Positions 1 to 7,925 of a stretch of 11,039 nucleotides of DNA are shown here, in pieces. Within the stretch, counting starts at the first letter, position 1; each line of letters begins with the position of its first letter. Source of the stretch: Neocallimastix lanati (nom. inval.) (Eukaryota; Neocallimastigomycota; Neocallimastigomycetes; Neocallimastigales; Neocallimastigaceae); assembly GCA_016946835.1 (NCBI GenBank), contig JACVTC010000714.1, positions 1 through 11,039 of the forward strand. Reading direction: 5' to 3'. The translations under genes were made by a program, and so were the position numbers. The notes beneath the pieces were generated by a model. That model did no database searches. It saw only the letters and a list, made by a program, of their open reading frames with translations, and had not been told where the DNA came from.

Positions 1-1
1 A

Positions 2-26
2 TTTTCTTGAAAAGTTATCAAGAAAA
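2..26. repeat. Short perfect inverted repeat at the window edge
   Basis: TTTTCTTGA at 2-10 is the exact reverse complement of TCAAGAAAA at 18-26, with a 7-nt spacer. It could form a small hairpin. In DNA this AT-rich a 9-bp inverted repeat may arise by chance. It has no coding neighbour and no sign of being a terminator or transposon end, so no role is assigned. Confidence 0.35.
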
Positions 27-190
27 GTAAGGTAGTAGTTTTAACTTGTAACCTTGAAAATAAGTTTAAAGTTTACCAATAACATTAGTATACATCAGTT
101 CTATAGGTTGGGTAGTAAAAGATTCAGAAGTAGAAAAATGGCTTTCTTCTTCTTAATTTACTTATTTTACATTCAGGACATTATTATCAT

Positions 191-192
<2 letters not shown>

Positions 193-227
<35 letters not shown>

Positions 228-243
228 TTGTTGTTGTTGTTGT
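193..243. repeat. Poly(T)34 followed by a GTT microsatellite
   Basis: An uninterrupted run of 34 T (193-226) is followed by about five GTT units. On the minus strand this reads as CAA repeats and then a 34-bp A tract, lying immediately downstream of the minus-strand copia piece at 252-350. It may be the tail of a retroposed fragment or simple repeat expansion. Such runs are prone to length error in assemblies. Confidence 0.85.
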
Positions 244-251
244 GAAACGAT

Positions 252-350
252 TTATTCAATAATATAATCCTTATAATCCTTGATATTATTATAATTGTTG
301 AAATGTCCTAAATGAGAATGCCATAATGAATAATCATTGTTTGGACAGGG
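252..350 (-). pseudogene. Ty1/copia retrotransposon fragment A: integrase N-terminal zinc-binding (pre-integrase) piece
   Basis: On the minus strand a frame open from 350 to a TAA at 254-252 encodes a peptide containing NNDYSLWHSHLGHFNNYNN. The W-H-x-x-L-G-H signature (codons at about 323-303) is the two-histidine half of the HHCC zinc finger that opens the integrase of Ty1/copia elements, normally preceded by an S-L-W stretch as here. The rest of the family (CxxC half, DDE core, reverse transcriptase, RNase H) is absent: the frame ends after about 32 codons and runs into a CAA/poly(A) tract. Sequence at 355-430 on the same strand is open in another frame and may belong to it. Fragment B keeps its own decayed version of this region at about 3420-3399, so A is a separate copy. 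The assignment rests on one motif plus context. Confidence 0.7.
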
Positions 351-1540
351 TTATCATATTTATTTGTTTTCTGGTCATGTTATCATCGATAAATTCTTTT
401 TCTATATATTCATTATAGTCTTGTATAATTAGATGACGTTTTAATTCAATAATCAGTCTTCAAAATTTAAAGTATTTAATTTAAAATTTTTATAATTAAA
501 TAGGGATTTAATTAAAAAATCTTTATAGGCATAATTTGTTAATAAAATTTCCTTTTGATGAACATGTCATCACCCTTATTTATTTAATCATTTTTACTCA
601 TAAAGGTAGGGATGAGGAATTGGAACTTATTTCGGACATTTCTTTTACTTGAGTACTTTTTCTTCTCATAATTTTAAGCATTAAGTTTTTAATAAAATTT
701 TTTTAATTTATTTTTATATTAATAACTTTTAATTTAAATTTTGAATATATACTATTTCATAATATATATTTTATTTAATAATAATATTTTTTTAATAAAG
801 AATCCTCTTTCTAAATAATAATTGTTACATGTATTCTATGTTAATTTTATTTGCTATATTTTAATAATATTAAGTTTTTTAGTTATTTATTATATATTTA
901 ATTATTTATTATGAATAAATTAGTATTATTCTTTTTTTTTTTTTTTTTAATTATTCAATTTATTTGATTGAAGTATTTTTAAAGAATATATTTTACTATT
1001 TATGTTTAAAAAGAGTAAAATATTACTTATTTTACTATTTATATTTAATTGCTTATGTAATTATTTATTAGTCTGAATAAATTAGTATTATAAAAAAAAT
1101 TTTTTTTATAAAGTAGTTTTAAGAATATATATAAATGATATATATATATATATATTTTTATTTTTTTTTTATGTTTTGTATTTTTTTATTTTTAAATTTA
1201 TAAAAATAAAATTATTTATTTAAATTTTTGTTATATGAATTAAATTATTTATCAATTATATATTTAATTCTTTATTCTTTTTAAAACTCATTTTTTTTAA
1301 TTATAAAAAGTTTTAAGGAAAATATTTTTATTACTTGAATTTAATTATTTATTATAAATTAATATTAATTATTCAGTCTTTTTTGTTACAAAGTGAATTA
1401 AGAAAAAAATTAAAATATTTTTTCTATTAATAATAAAACGGATTAATTTCATCTATATATATATAATTATTAATTAAACAATATTAAAAAAATTTTTGGT
1501 GCAAAATTATAAAATATAAAAGCTACATTATGAAATGAAG
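351..1540. other. AT-rich intergenic DNA, no gene recognised
   Basis: No frame of convincing composition was found on either strand. The stretch at 351-430, read on the minus strand, may be the remains of the copia pre-integrase linker of fragment A. The remainder is A/T-rich sequence with a T run (about 931-948), a TA run near 1137-1156 and the degenerate duplication described separately at 901-1131. Confidence 0.6.
901..1131. repeat. Degenerate direct duplication, offset about 160 bp
   Basis: The segment 901-928 recurs at 1060-1090 with identical 11-bp and 17-bp blocks, separated in the second copy by a 3-bp insertion (GTC). The 17-bp block is TGAATAAATTAGTATTA. A weaker match continues downstream: about 970-993 resembles about 1111-1131 (AAGTA, TTTTAA and GAATATAT in the same order). 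A second pair, 991-1009 and 1030-1048, differs at one base. This looks like an old local duplication that has diverged. Confidence 0.5.
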
Positions 1541-1543
1541 CTT

Positions 1544-1753
1544 TCAGAAATGAAACACATTCATTTCTTTCTTTTTGTATGTATCACTTACATGCATTAT
1601 TAATGTCTTCAATTTTTCTTTTAATATATAATTTTCTGTTGAATATTTTTAATTTTCTTTTTCTAACATTAATGTTTTGTATTTATCATTGTTTATGATT
1701 TCATCATCATCTTCAGTACCCGCTTTCGATATGGTTATCTTTTTCAATTTCAT
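1544..1753 (-). pseudogene. Possible coiled-coil exon or pseudogene with one in-frame stop
   Basis: On the minus strand an ATG (1753-1751) opens 70 codons ending with TGA at 1546-1544 and interrupted only by a TAA at codon 35. The first half is charged (TEDDDE run). Residues 28-52 are Lys/Glu-rich, with L30, Y37, L44 and L51 in perfect heptad spacing plus L48, so a short coiled coil or leucine zipper is plausible. No bZIP basic region precedes it. Base composition is clearly less AT-rich than the flanks. Codons 55-56 read GTAAGT, a consensus 5' splice donor, so this may be an exon ending at CAT (codon 54) rather than running to the TGA. It could be a decayed host gene, a piece of the neighbouring copia element, or chance. 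Product unknown. Confidence 0.35.
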
Positions 1754-1899
1754 TATTGTTAAAATCTCTTAATTTTCAATTATATCATTTATATTATACT
1801 TTGTGTGGCTTGAATTCTGGACATGGACACTATTATAAGATTTATTAAAAATTTGAATTAGGTAAATTTTTATATTCAGTTAAGGTTAGTAATAAAATT

Positions 1900-2323
1900 A
1901 TTTTGTATTTTTGTTAAAATTAAATATTTTTAGTCCGTTGATTCGAATAATTGGTATTTGCAGGTTAGTTGAAAAGCTAGTGTTGCGAATATACCATATG
2001 TAGTATTATGATTGAATGCTTCTAAAATCATAATCCATGCTAAAAAAAACGAGATATTTTTTTAGCCCTCATCATATTTACTTGATTAAAAATAGATTTC
2101 TCTTTGGCGTTCTCAGGAATCATGTAAGAGTATTAAGGTTCAGGTCGTGGAAGTATGTCCTTTCTCGTCCTTGAATGATACACTTCAAATATTAATGAGA
2201 ATAAATCCATTGTAGAGACGACTTAAATTTTGTACCAGATATTGTAAGTAGTAGAATAAGCTTGTTACTACGATCTGCTGAGATTAAACTTTTGTTCTTT
2301 GATTTGTTCTCTTTTTTTTTTTT

Positions 2324-2362
<39 letters not shown>

Positions 2363-3600
2363 CAAAAAAAATTAGAATAATTTCCATATGTTATTTTATT
2401 ATTAATATTCTTATTCACAGTTTTTATCTTTACTTATATTATGTTCATTTTCTTTGTTATAATCTCTATTTATTTTTTCATTTTCAATTAATATATCTTC
2501 TAGAATAATGTCTTGGTACATTCAATATTATTCAGAACTTAAATTTTTATTTATAACAATATTATGCTCATCTATATCTCTGGATTTATGAATATTGTTT
2601 CATGAAATTCAACATTTCTTTTTAAATATATTTTTCCATTTTGGACATCTAGGATTACATAAGCATTTGCATTTTTTCAGCTCTTACTAATTTAATTTAT
2701 TAACATTTTACTTAACTATCATAGATTATTAGGAATCCAAAAAGCTTTTACTTTTTTTCATATTTTATACTATTAGGTCCATACCATTCCATATTAAGAA
2801 GTTTTATTATTTATTCCTTTATGAGGTACATTATTTTTAATGTTGACTACAGTTTTAATAGTATATGGTCAATATTTTATATTTAAATTTGAAGTATTTT
2901 AGAATTGCATTCATACAATTTTTTGAAATTCTGCTATTTCTTTCAGATTTTCCTAATTCTTAAGAATTTTTGATGGGCAGTAGTTAAATGAATAGTATCA
3001 TGAATATCATATAATTTATTGAGGGTTGGTTTACTTTATTCAGAGGCTTTGTCTGGTTTAAAGTATTTGATATTAAGGTCAAGATGTGCTTTTCAAATAA
3101 TTAAGAAAGTTAGTAGCAACATCCCTAATTCCTTTTTTTTTTCTTTTTACATTGTATATCGATATTTTCCTTGGGAAGGTTTCCACAAAAATTACTAAAT
3201 AGTTTTCTCCATTAGCACTTTCCAATCCTTTATCACTATACATTAAATCTCCTTGTTTCTCAGACCTGAACTTACTTCTTTTGTTGGGTAGTTTTGCAAT
3301 TTTTTGATGAATTACAATCTTCACATGACTTTATTGTGACTGTTATATTTTTAAATTTGATTTTTTAAATTATTAATATTATAGATATTATAGTCGAGGA
3401 ATCAGTTATATTAAAATAAGAATTTTTTATGTATCATTAGGAATTTCTATAAGATTATTTTCAAATGATTTCATATTCATATTATTTATATTTTGTATAT
3501 TTTTTTATTAGTTATAATTTTGAATAGACTATTATCTATTTCAATTGTGCTAATTACTTCATTAAAATTTAATTTATTGATATTTTCTTTGAATATATTT
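1900..3600 (-). pseudogene. Ty1/copia retrotransposon fragment B: pre-integrase linker, integrase, post-integrase linker, possible reverse transcriptase start
   Basis: Read on the minus strand from high to low coordinates, copia-type pieces appear in the expected order. About 3595-3497: an open stretch resembling the linker before integrase. About 3420-3399: the zinc-finger His region, decayed. 3325-3314: CEDC, the CxxC half of the finger. 3261-3115: an integrase core start (GDLMYSD, then YLVIFVETFPRK) with the first acidic residue at 3234-3232. 3053-3051: the second acidic residue in KYFKPDKASE, about 60 residues on, as expected for copia integrase; the catalytic Glu is not recognisable. About 2850-2790: a VPHKGINN stretch. 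2664-2590: 25 residues (AYVILDV...VEFHETIF) typical of the region joining integrase to reverse transcriptase. About 2580-2420: an acidic Asn/Glu linker. About 2040-1915: a weak match to early reverse transcriptase. Many stops and frameshifts make it non-functional. No LTRs, protease, gag or RNase H were identified, and outer limits are approximate. Confidence 0.72.
2312..2362. repeat. 51-bp T-rich tract inside copia fragment B
   Basis: T13, one A, then T37. On the minus (sense) strand of the copia remnant it lies between the acidic linker and the weak reverse-transcriptase region, so either it expanded inside the element or it marks the end of one piece and the start of another. The poly-Phe reading frame across it is an artefact of the homopolymer. 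Confidence 0.9.
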
Positions 3601-3754
3601 AATATTTTTTATTGCTGTGATTATAAAATGTTATTATATATTGTTTTTTAAATTATAAATAATTATATCGATTAAAATAAAAAATACTTATATATTTTTT
3701 TAACTTTTTTTAACTTTTTTTTATTTTTTTATCTTTTATTATTGATTCTCTTCT

Positions 3755-3756
<2 letters not shown>

Positions 3757-3799
<43 letters not shown>
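3757..3799. repeat. Poly(T)43 tract
   Basis: Uninterrupted run of 43 T, preceded by a pyrimidine stretch (CTTCTTC). It sits about 150 bp upstream, in minus-strand sense, of the recognisable start of copia fragment B. No function is inferred. Confidence 0.9.
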
Positions 3800-3802
<3 letters not shown>

Positions 3803-4702
3803 TTTATTTATTAATATAAAAATCTTTTTTAAAATTATATAATAAATACTTTATATAATTTAAATATAAATTATATATTATTATAATTATTATGATTATT
3901 CAATGATATATATATATATATTTAAGCCTTTATTATAAACTTTAAATTCTTTTACATTTTTATTCTTATTTGTCTTTTTTATTTATTTATTAATTTCAAT
4001 AAACAATTTTTAATATTATTTAAAATTTAATTTTCTCAATAGAATAACTCAATTACTTCGAAAGATTAAATAAGGGTTTTTTTTTCCTTTAATTTATTTA
4101 TTAGAAAAAAATATTATTATTGTCAAGGATTTAGTTTGATTAGCGTTAAGTTTGAGCAAATCTTAACTCAAAATTAATATTTAATAATTAATGAGATTTA
4201 TTGAACAAAAAATCTTATTAAAATTCTTTATATATGAAACGTTTTATTAATATTTAAAATTTTATATTTTATTAATATGTAATATTTAATAATAAAGAAT
4301 AAGAGATTATTATTAATAATATTAACAAATAATTTAATTATGAATAAAATTTCACATTTAAAGTTAACAAATAATAATGAATAAATAATTTAATTTTGTC
4401 TATATCATTGATGAAAAAAGAAATATATATATATATATGTATATATAAATATAATAAATCAAATTCAATTTTAATTCTTTATATAATTTAATTTTATTTT
4501 TATATAAAATGTTTTCCTAAAATTATTTTGACATTATATAATATTTATTACCAATTAATTATTTTATAATATGAAGTTCTATAATTTCAAATTAATCTAG
4601 ACATTTTATCAGTTAAATAAGCCAATTAAATAAAATATAATATTAAATATTTATTAAATATTTGAAATTTTGATTAATGTTATAAAGATTTTTAAAATAA
4701 TC

Positions 4703-4822
4703 TTATTATTATTATTATTATTATTACTATTATTAGTACTATTATTATTATTATTATTACTATTACTATTATTATTATTACTATTACTATTACTATTATT
4801 ATTATTATTATTATTATTATTA
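4703..4822. repeat. 120-bp TTA/CTA triplet microsatellite
   Basis: Forty consecutive 3-bp units, all TTA except for interspersed CTA units and a single GTA near 4736. The phase never slips. TTA and CTA alternate in parts of the second half (roughly 4760-4800). This is an interrupted trinucleotide array in noncoding DNA. Confidence 0.9.
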
Positions 4823-5076
4823 AAATAAGCAATATCTAATATTAATAATATAAATTTACATACTTTAGTATATAAATATATTGTTAATATTTTTTTTTAT
4901 TCTAAATAAATAATTTCTAATATATTTATGGTGAATTGAAAGAATAAGAGAATATATAGAAAGAGAATATAAAGAAAAATATAAATATTGAGTTTATATA
5001 TTTTTTTAAAATTATATATTGAAGTGATAATATATATATATTAGAATAAAAAATTAAATTGATACATAGTCAAAGA

Positions 5077-5099
5077 AATAATAATAATAATAATAATAA
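5077..5099. repeat. AAT microsatellite
   Basis: About seven AAT units followed by an A run. A similar shorter array lies near 5298-5315. Simple repeats in noncoding DNA. Confidence 0.85.
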
Positions 5100-6085
5100 A
5101 AAAAAGATCATGTATTAATATTTTAAATCACCGAGGATGCATTAATTTAAAAATATTTTTTCGAAATAATAAAATTATAACATACATCTAATTATAATTA
5201 AAGTAATGATAATAATTTTAAAAATTTAAAATGTTATTATTATTTTATATTTTCAACAATACTTTATTATTATAATAATGAAATAATGGAGTAAATTTAA
5301 TAATAATAATAATAAGAACTTATAAGTATTATCAAAATTTATTATTTAATTATTTAATGAAAATTTAAAAATAAAATTAAAGAATAGTAAAAGAATATAT
5401 ATGTATATATAAAGGTAAATTTAAGATCTTGAATATTGTTTTAAACTCTAATTTAAAAAAAAAAATTTTTTTTCATTGTTTTGAATAAACATTTCATGTT
5501 TGATAAATCAAATATAAACTTGATGAATTTACTTGTTAATATTTACATATAATTTAATGTTAAAATTATTAGTATTACAAAATCATATTATTATCTTTAT
5601 TTCTTAATTTTAATAAATAAATGGCCTTTGGATATATATGATACATAAAAAAACTTATTGAATAATATAAAATAAAAATATAACCTTAAAAAAAAATAAT
5701 TTATAAAACTGTTACATATACTATCTTTTTTTTTTTTCTTAAAATTTAATTAATATATAACTTAAAGTTATTGGTTGAAATAGTTTAATTAAAATTAAAA
5801 ATTTAATTAAAAATTTTTTATAATAGCTTTTTAATTATTTAATAGTAAAAATTTTAATTTAAAATATAATTAAACATTTATTGAATTTTTGGTTTTCAAT
5901 GACTTTATAAAATATATACTAATACTATATATTAATATTTTATAAAATGGTTAATAAAAAAAATAATTGTAATATATTAATATAAAATTAAAAAAAAAAA
6001 AAATAAAAAATAAAAAAAAATTAAAAATAAAAATTAAAAAATAAAACTTTTAATATGATATAAAAAATTTAAAAAAAAAAAAAAG

Positions 6086-6220
6086 TTAAAAAAAAATTAA
6101 ATAATAAAGTATAGGATAAGAACATGAAAATAAAAAAAAATAAAAAGATAAAAAAATAAAAAATAAAAAAATAGTTTAAAAAAAAATTAAATAATAAAGT
6201 ATAGGATAAGAACATGAAAA
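6086..6220. repeat. Exact 45-bp direct repeat, copies 90 bp apart
   Basis: Positions 6086-6130 and 6176-6220 are identical over 45 bp, including the relatively complex core AAAGTATAGGATAAGAACAT. The copies start exactly 90 bp apart, and a 45-bp A-rich spacer (6131-6175) separates them. Two identical copies amid otherwise degenerate DNA imply a recent tandem duplication or an assembly duplication. Confidence 0.9.
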
Positions 6221-6362
6221 ATAAATTAAATAAGTAAAAGATATGCTATTACTATTAAATTGTTCTTTATTAATTTAAAAATATTGAAAAATGTTAAAAT
6301 ATTATTTAATTTATCTATGTACAATATATCATTTAAATTAATTCAGTTTAATCAGTAAATTA

Positions 6363-6365
6363 AAA

Positions 6366-6414
<49 letters not shown>
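6363..6414. repeat. AAAT tetranucleotide microsatellite, 13 units
   Basis: Thirteen perfect AAAT units with no interruption, in noncoding DNA about 580 bp upstream of the start of the right-hand gene. Confidence 0.95.
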
Positions 6415-6417
<3 letters not shown>

Positions 6418-6965
6418 ATTTAAAAAAAATTTATGTCATTATATTTTATATTATTTTTCACATTATTATCATATCAGTATTTATTATTATTTTTTATTAT
6501 TAATTTAAAATTTCATTAATTTATATATTTATTTACTTATTTATTCAATATTAAATTAAATTATTTATTTAATTATCTATTTATTTATTACATCATATTA
6601 AAAAAAACTTGGATAAATAATTCATTTTAATAATTTATTTAAATATGTAAATATAGATAAAATTTTTTTTAATTATATCTCAAAAAAATTAATAATAAAT
6701 TGTTTTGTTAAAAAAAATAATACATTGAAACAAATAATAATTATTCTAATAATTAAAAATTTTATATATATATTTTTTTATACTTCAATTTTTATTATTA
6801 TTTCAAAAATTGTTAATCTAGGATATATGAAAAATATTAATTTATATAATCAAGAAAAAACTAAATTGGATATAATAAAAATTATTAAATATCTTATTAT
6901 ACTAAAACAAACTATTTTTTTATACTAATTAAAAGTTATCAAGAATATTTTTTATTTAATTTAAA

Positions 6966-6974
6966 TATATAAAG
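6966..6974 (+). promoter_or_regulatory. Possible TATA-like element upstream of the right-hand gene
   Basis: TATATAAAG lies about 20-27 bp before the ATG at 6993. In DNA this AT-rich such words are common, so it is only a candidate. The ATG has A at -3 and G at +4, a good eukaryotic initiation context. Confidence 0.25.
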
Positions 6975-6992
6975 ATTAGAAATAACAAAACA

Positions 6993-7115
6993 ATGGAAAA
7001 AATAACAACAAAAAAAAAGGAAGAGAAAAAATACTACTCTCCATTATTTAATAAAAATACATTAGAATTGTCAGATTTTAAAAATTCTACAAGATCACCT
7101 TTATCTTTAAGACCT
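6993..7115 (+). CDS. Putative exon 1 (start) of a long disordered protein of unknown function
   Basis: ATG at 6993 with A at -3 and G at +4 opens a 45-codon frame that would stop at TAG 7128-7130. The peptide begins MEKITTKKKEEKKYYSPLF and ends in a Ser/Arg/Pro-rich stretch (STRSPLSLRP), the same style as the large exon downstream. The only GT near the end is at 7116 (GTATTA), so I place the exon end at 7115, in phase 0. The phase does not fit the acceptor I favour for exon 2 (7398-7399), so either the donor or acceptor is wrong or an indel lies between. It could also be an independent small ORF. Higher GC than the upstream desert supports coding. Confidence 0.45.
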
Positions 7116-7399
7116 GTATTATCAATCTAGTGTAACTTCAAAGGGTATTTTTAAATTATACATTTCAGTTTTAAAATTTATTTTATTATTACTAAAAATA
7201 AAACAAAAAATTTCTAAAGTGTACAAAAAATATAAAAAAAAAAAACCTTTTTTTTTTTTCTTAGTTGTATCATATTTATATAGTTTATTAATATATAAAG
7301 TTTATGTAATTAATACAAATTAATGTGATAATATATTTATATATATTTATATATTTTTATTTTTATTTATTAACATATTATTAAAATAAAATTTCAAAG
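7116..7399 (+). other. Putative intron 1 (boundaries uncertain)
   Basis: AT-rich noncoding stretch between exon 1 and exon 2. Candidate donor is GTATTA at 7116. Candidate acceptors are the AG at 7398-7399 (TTTCAAAG), after which coding-like sequence follows directly, and the AG at 7263-7264, which has a strong pyrimidine tract (T12-C-TT) but no coding sequence after it. Confidence 0.35.
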
Positions 7400-7709
7400 T
7401 AATTGAAAAAAATACAAATTCTTTCAATGACAATATATATAGATTTACAAAAATGAATGGAAATGCTAAATTGGATCCATTTCTTCAGACCTATGATAGA
7501 AATTGTTAATTCCATTAGATTGGGCTTTGGAAATAACCATTTAATTCCGAAAAAGAAAAGAATTATATTTAATAATAATTTTAAAAATGATTTGACAACT
7601 GATAAAATTAATAATAAGCACCTTTCATTAAATGCTAGTCCTTGTATTACTATGAAACCTATTGTAAAAATATTATTAAAATCTGTTGAAGTTGTTATCA
7701 ACGAAAAAA
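7390..7709 (+). CDS. Putative exon 2, with a probable internal frame change
   Basis: Two frames share this stretch. The first, open from 7390 to about 7505, contains MNGNAKLDPFLQTYDRN. The second, open from 7457 to 7720, contains NNHLIPKKKRIIFNNNF and later NASPCITMKPIVKI. Joined by a one-base frame change near 7500 they would give about 105 residues, basic and Asn-rich with few acidic residues. Base composition is clearly richer in GC than either flank. The likely 5' splice site is GTAAAT at 7710, just before a TAA; GTAAAA at 7664 would also fit. The antisense frame across 7381-7701 is a shadow of this exon. No domain is recognised. Confidence 0.45.
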
Positions 7710-7925
7710 GTAAATATTAAATATATATTAAATATAATCTTAATTTAATTTAGTATAATTTAATTTAATTAAATTTAATTTTTTTTATTTTATTTTTATT
7801 AATATTTTTACCATTATGTATTACTTTACTATTTATTTTAAAAATTTCTAAAAAAATTTTTTTATTATACAAATATAATAAATTGTACTATTTAATATAG
7901 GCAAAACCAAATGATAATAATTTAG
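7710..7925 (+). other. Putative intron 2 (GTAAAT...TTTAG)
   Basis: Donor GTAAAT at 7710 (one base left over from the last codon) and acceptor TTTAG at 7921-7925 join exon 2 in frame to the large exon. Alternatively, donor GTAAAA at 7664 with acceptor ATATAG ending at 7900 also keeps frame. The intervening sequence is nearly pure A/T with stops in every frame, in contrast to both flanks. Confidence 0.5.

Larger units (their letters stand above)
3601..6992. other. About 3.4 kb AT-rich gene desert with simple repeats
   Basis: No coding region is supported on either strand. Composition is almost pure A/T with TA runs (near 3906-3922, 4424-4437 and 5030-5041), AT-rich inverted words such as the one around 5790-5830, A-rich blocks at 5988-6220 and several microsatellites listed separately. 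A 67-codon frame at 6725-6928 consists almost wholly of Ile/Lys/Asn/Phe/Tyr and starts at a TTG, so it is not credible. GC content visibly rises on entering the gene at 6993. Confidence 0.7.

Noticed and set aside
54-245. 63-codon plus-strand frame ending in poly-Phe/Leu
   Set aside because: It starts at a TTG, and its second half is just the T34 and GTT repeats translated. The first half has no recognisable features.
1931-1960. TTCGAAT-like word resembling a tRNA B box
   Set aside because: No matching A box, acceptor stem or cloverleaf around it; it lies in the copia remnant.
2299-2508. 69-codon frame across the T tract (poly-Phe)
   Set aside because: A translation of the homopolymer; the sequence beyond it is the antisense of the copia linker.
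4135-4175. GTTAAG...CTTAAC and TTTGAG...CTCAAA interleaved inverted words
   Set aside because: Six-base arms that overlap each other; no gene or element boundary nearby and likely chance.
6086-6220. Regularly spaced repeat as a CRISPR array
   Set aside because: Only two copies, A-rich spacer, and a eukaryotic context without cas genes.
6725-6928. 67-codon frame rich in Ile/Lys/Asn/Phe
   Set aside because: Non-ATG start, and composition equal to random AT-rich DNA, with no motif.
10-6945. 15-bp word AAAAGTTATCAAGAA shared by 10-24 and 6931-6945
   Set aside because: In DNA this AT-rich a 15-bp chance match within 11 kb is expected several times, and the flanks do not match.
7381-7701. 106-codon minus-strand hydrophobic frame
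   Set aside because: Lies opposite exon 2. The hydrophobic residues arise from reading Asn/Lys-rich coding sequence backwards, and no membrane-protein family was recognised.
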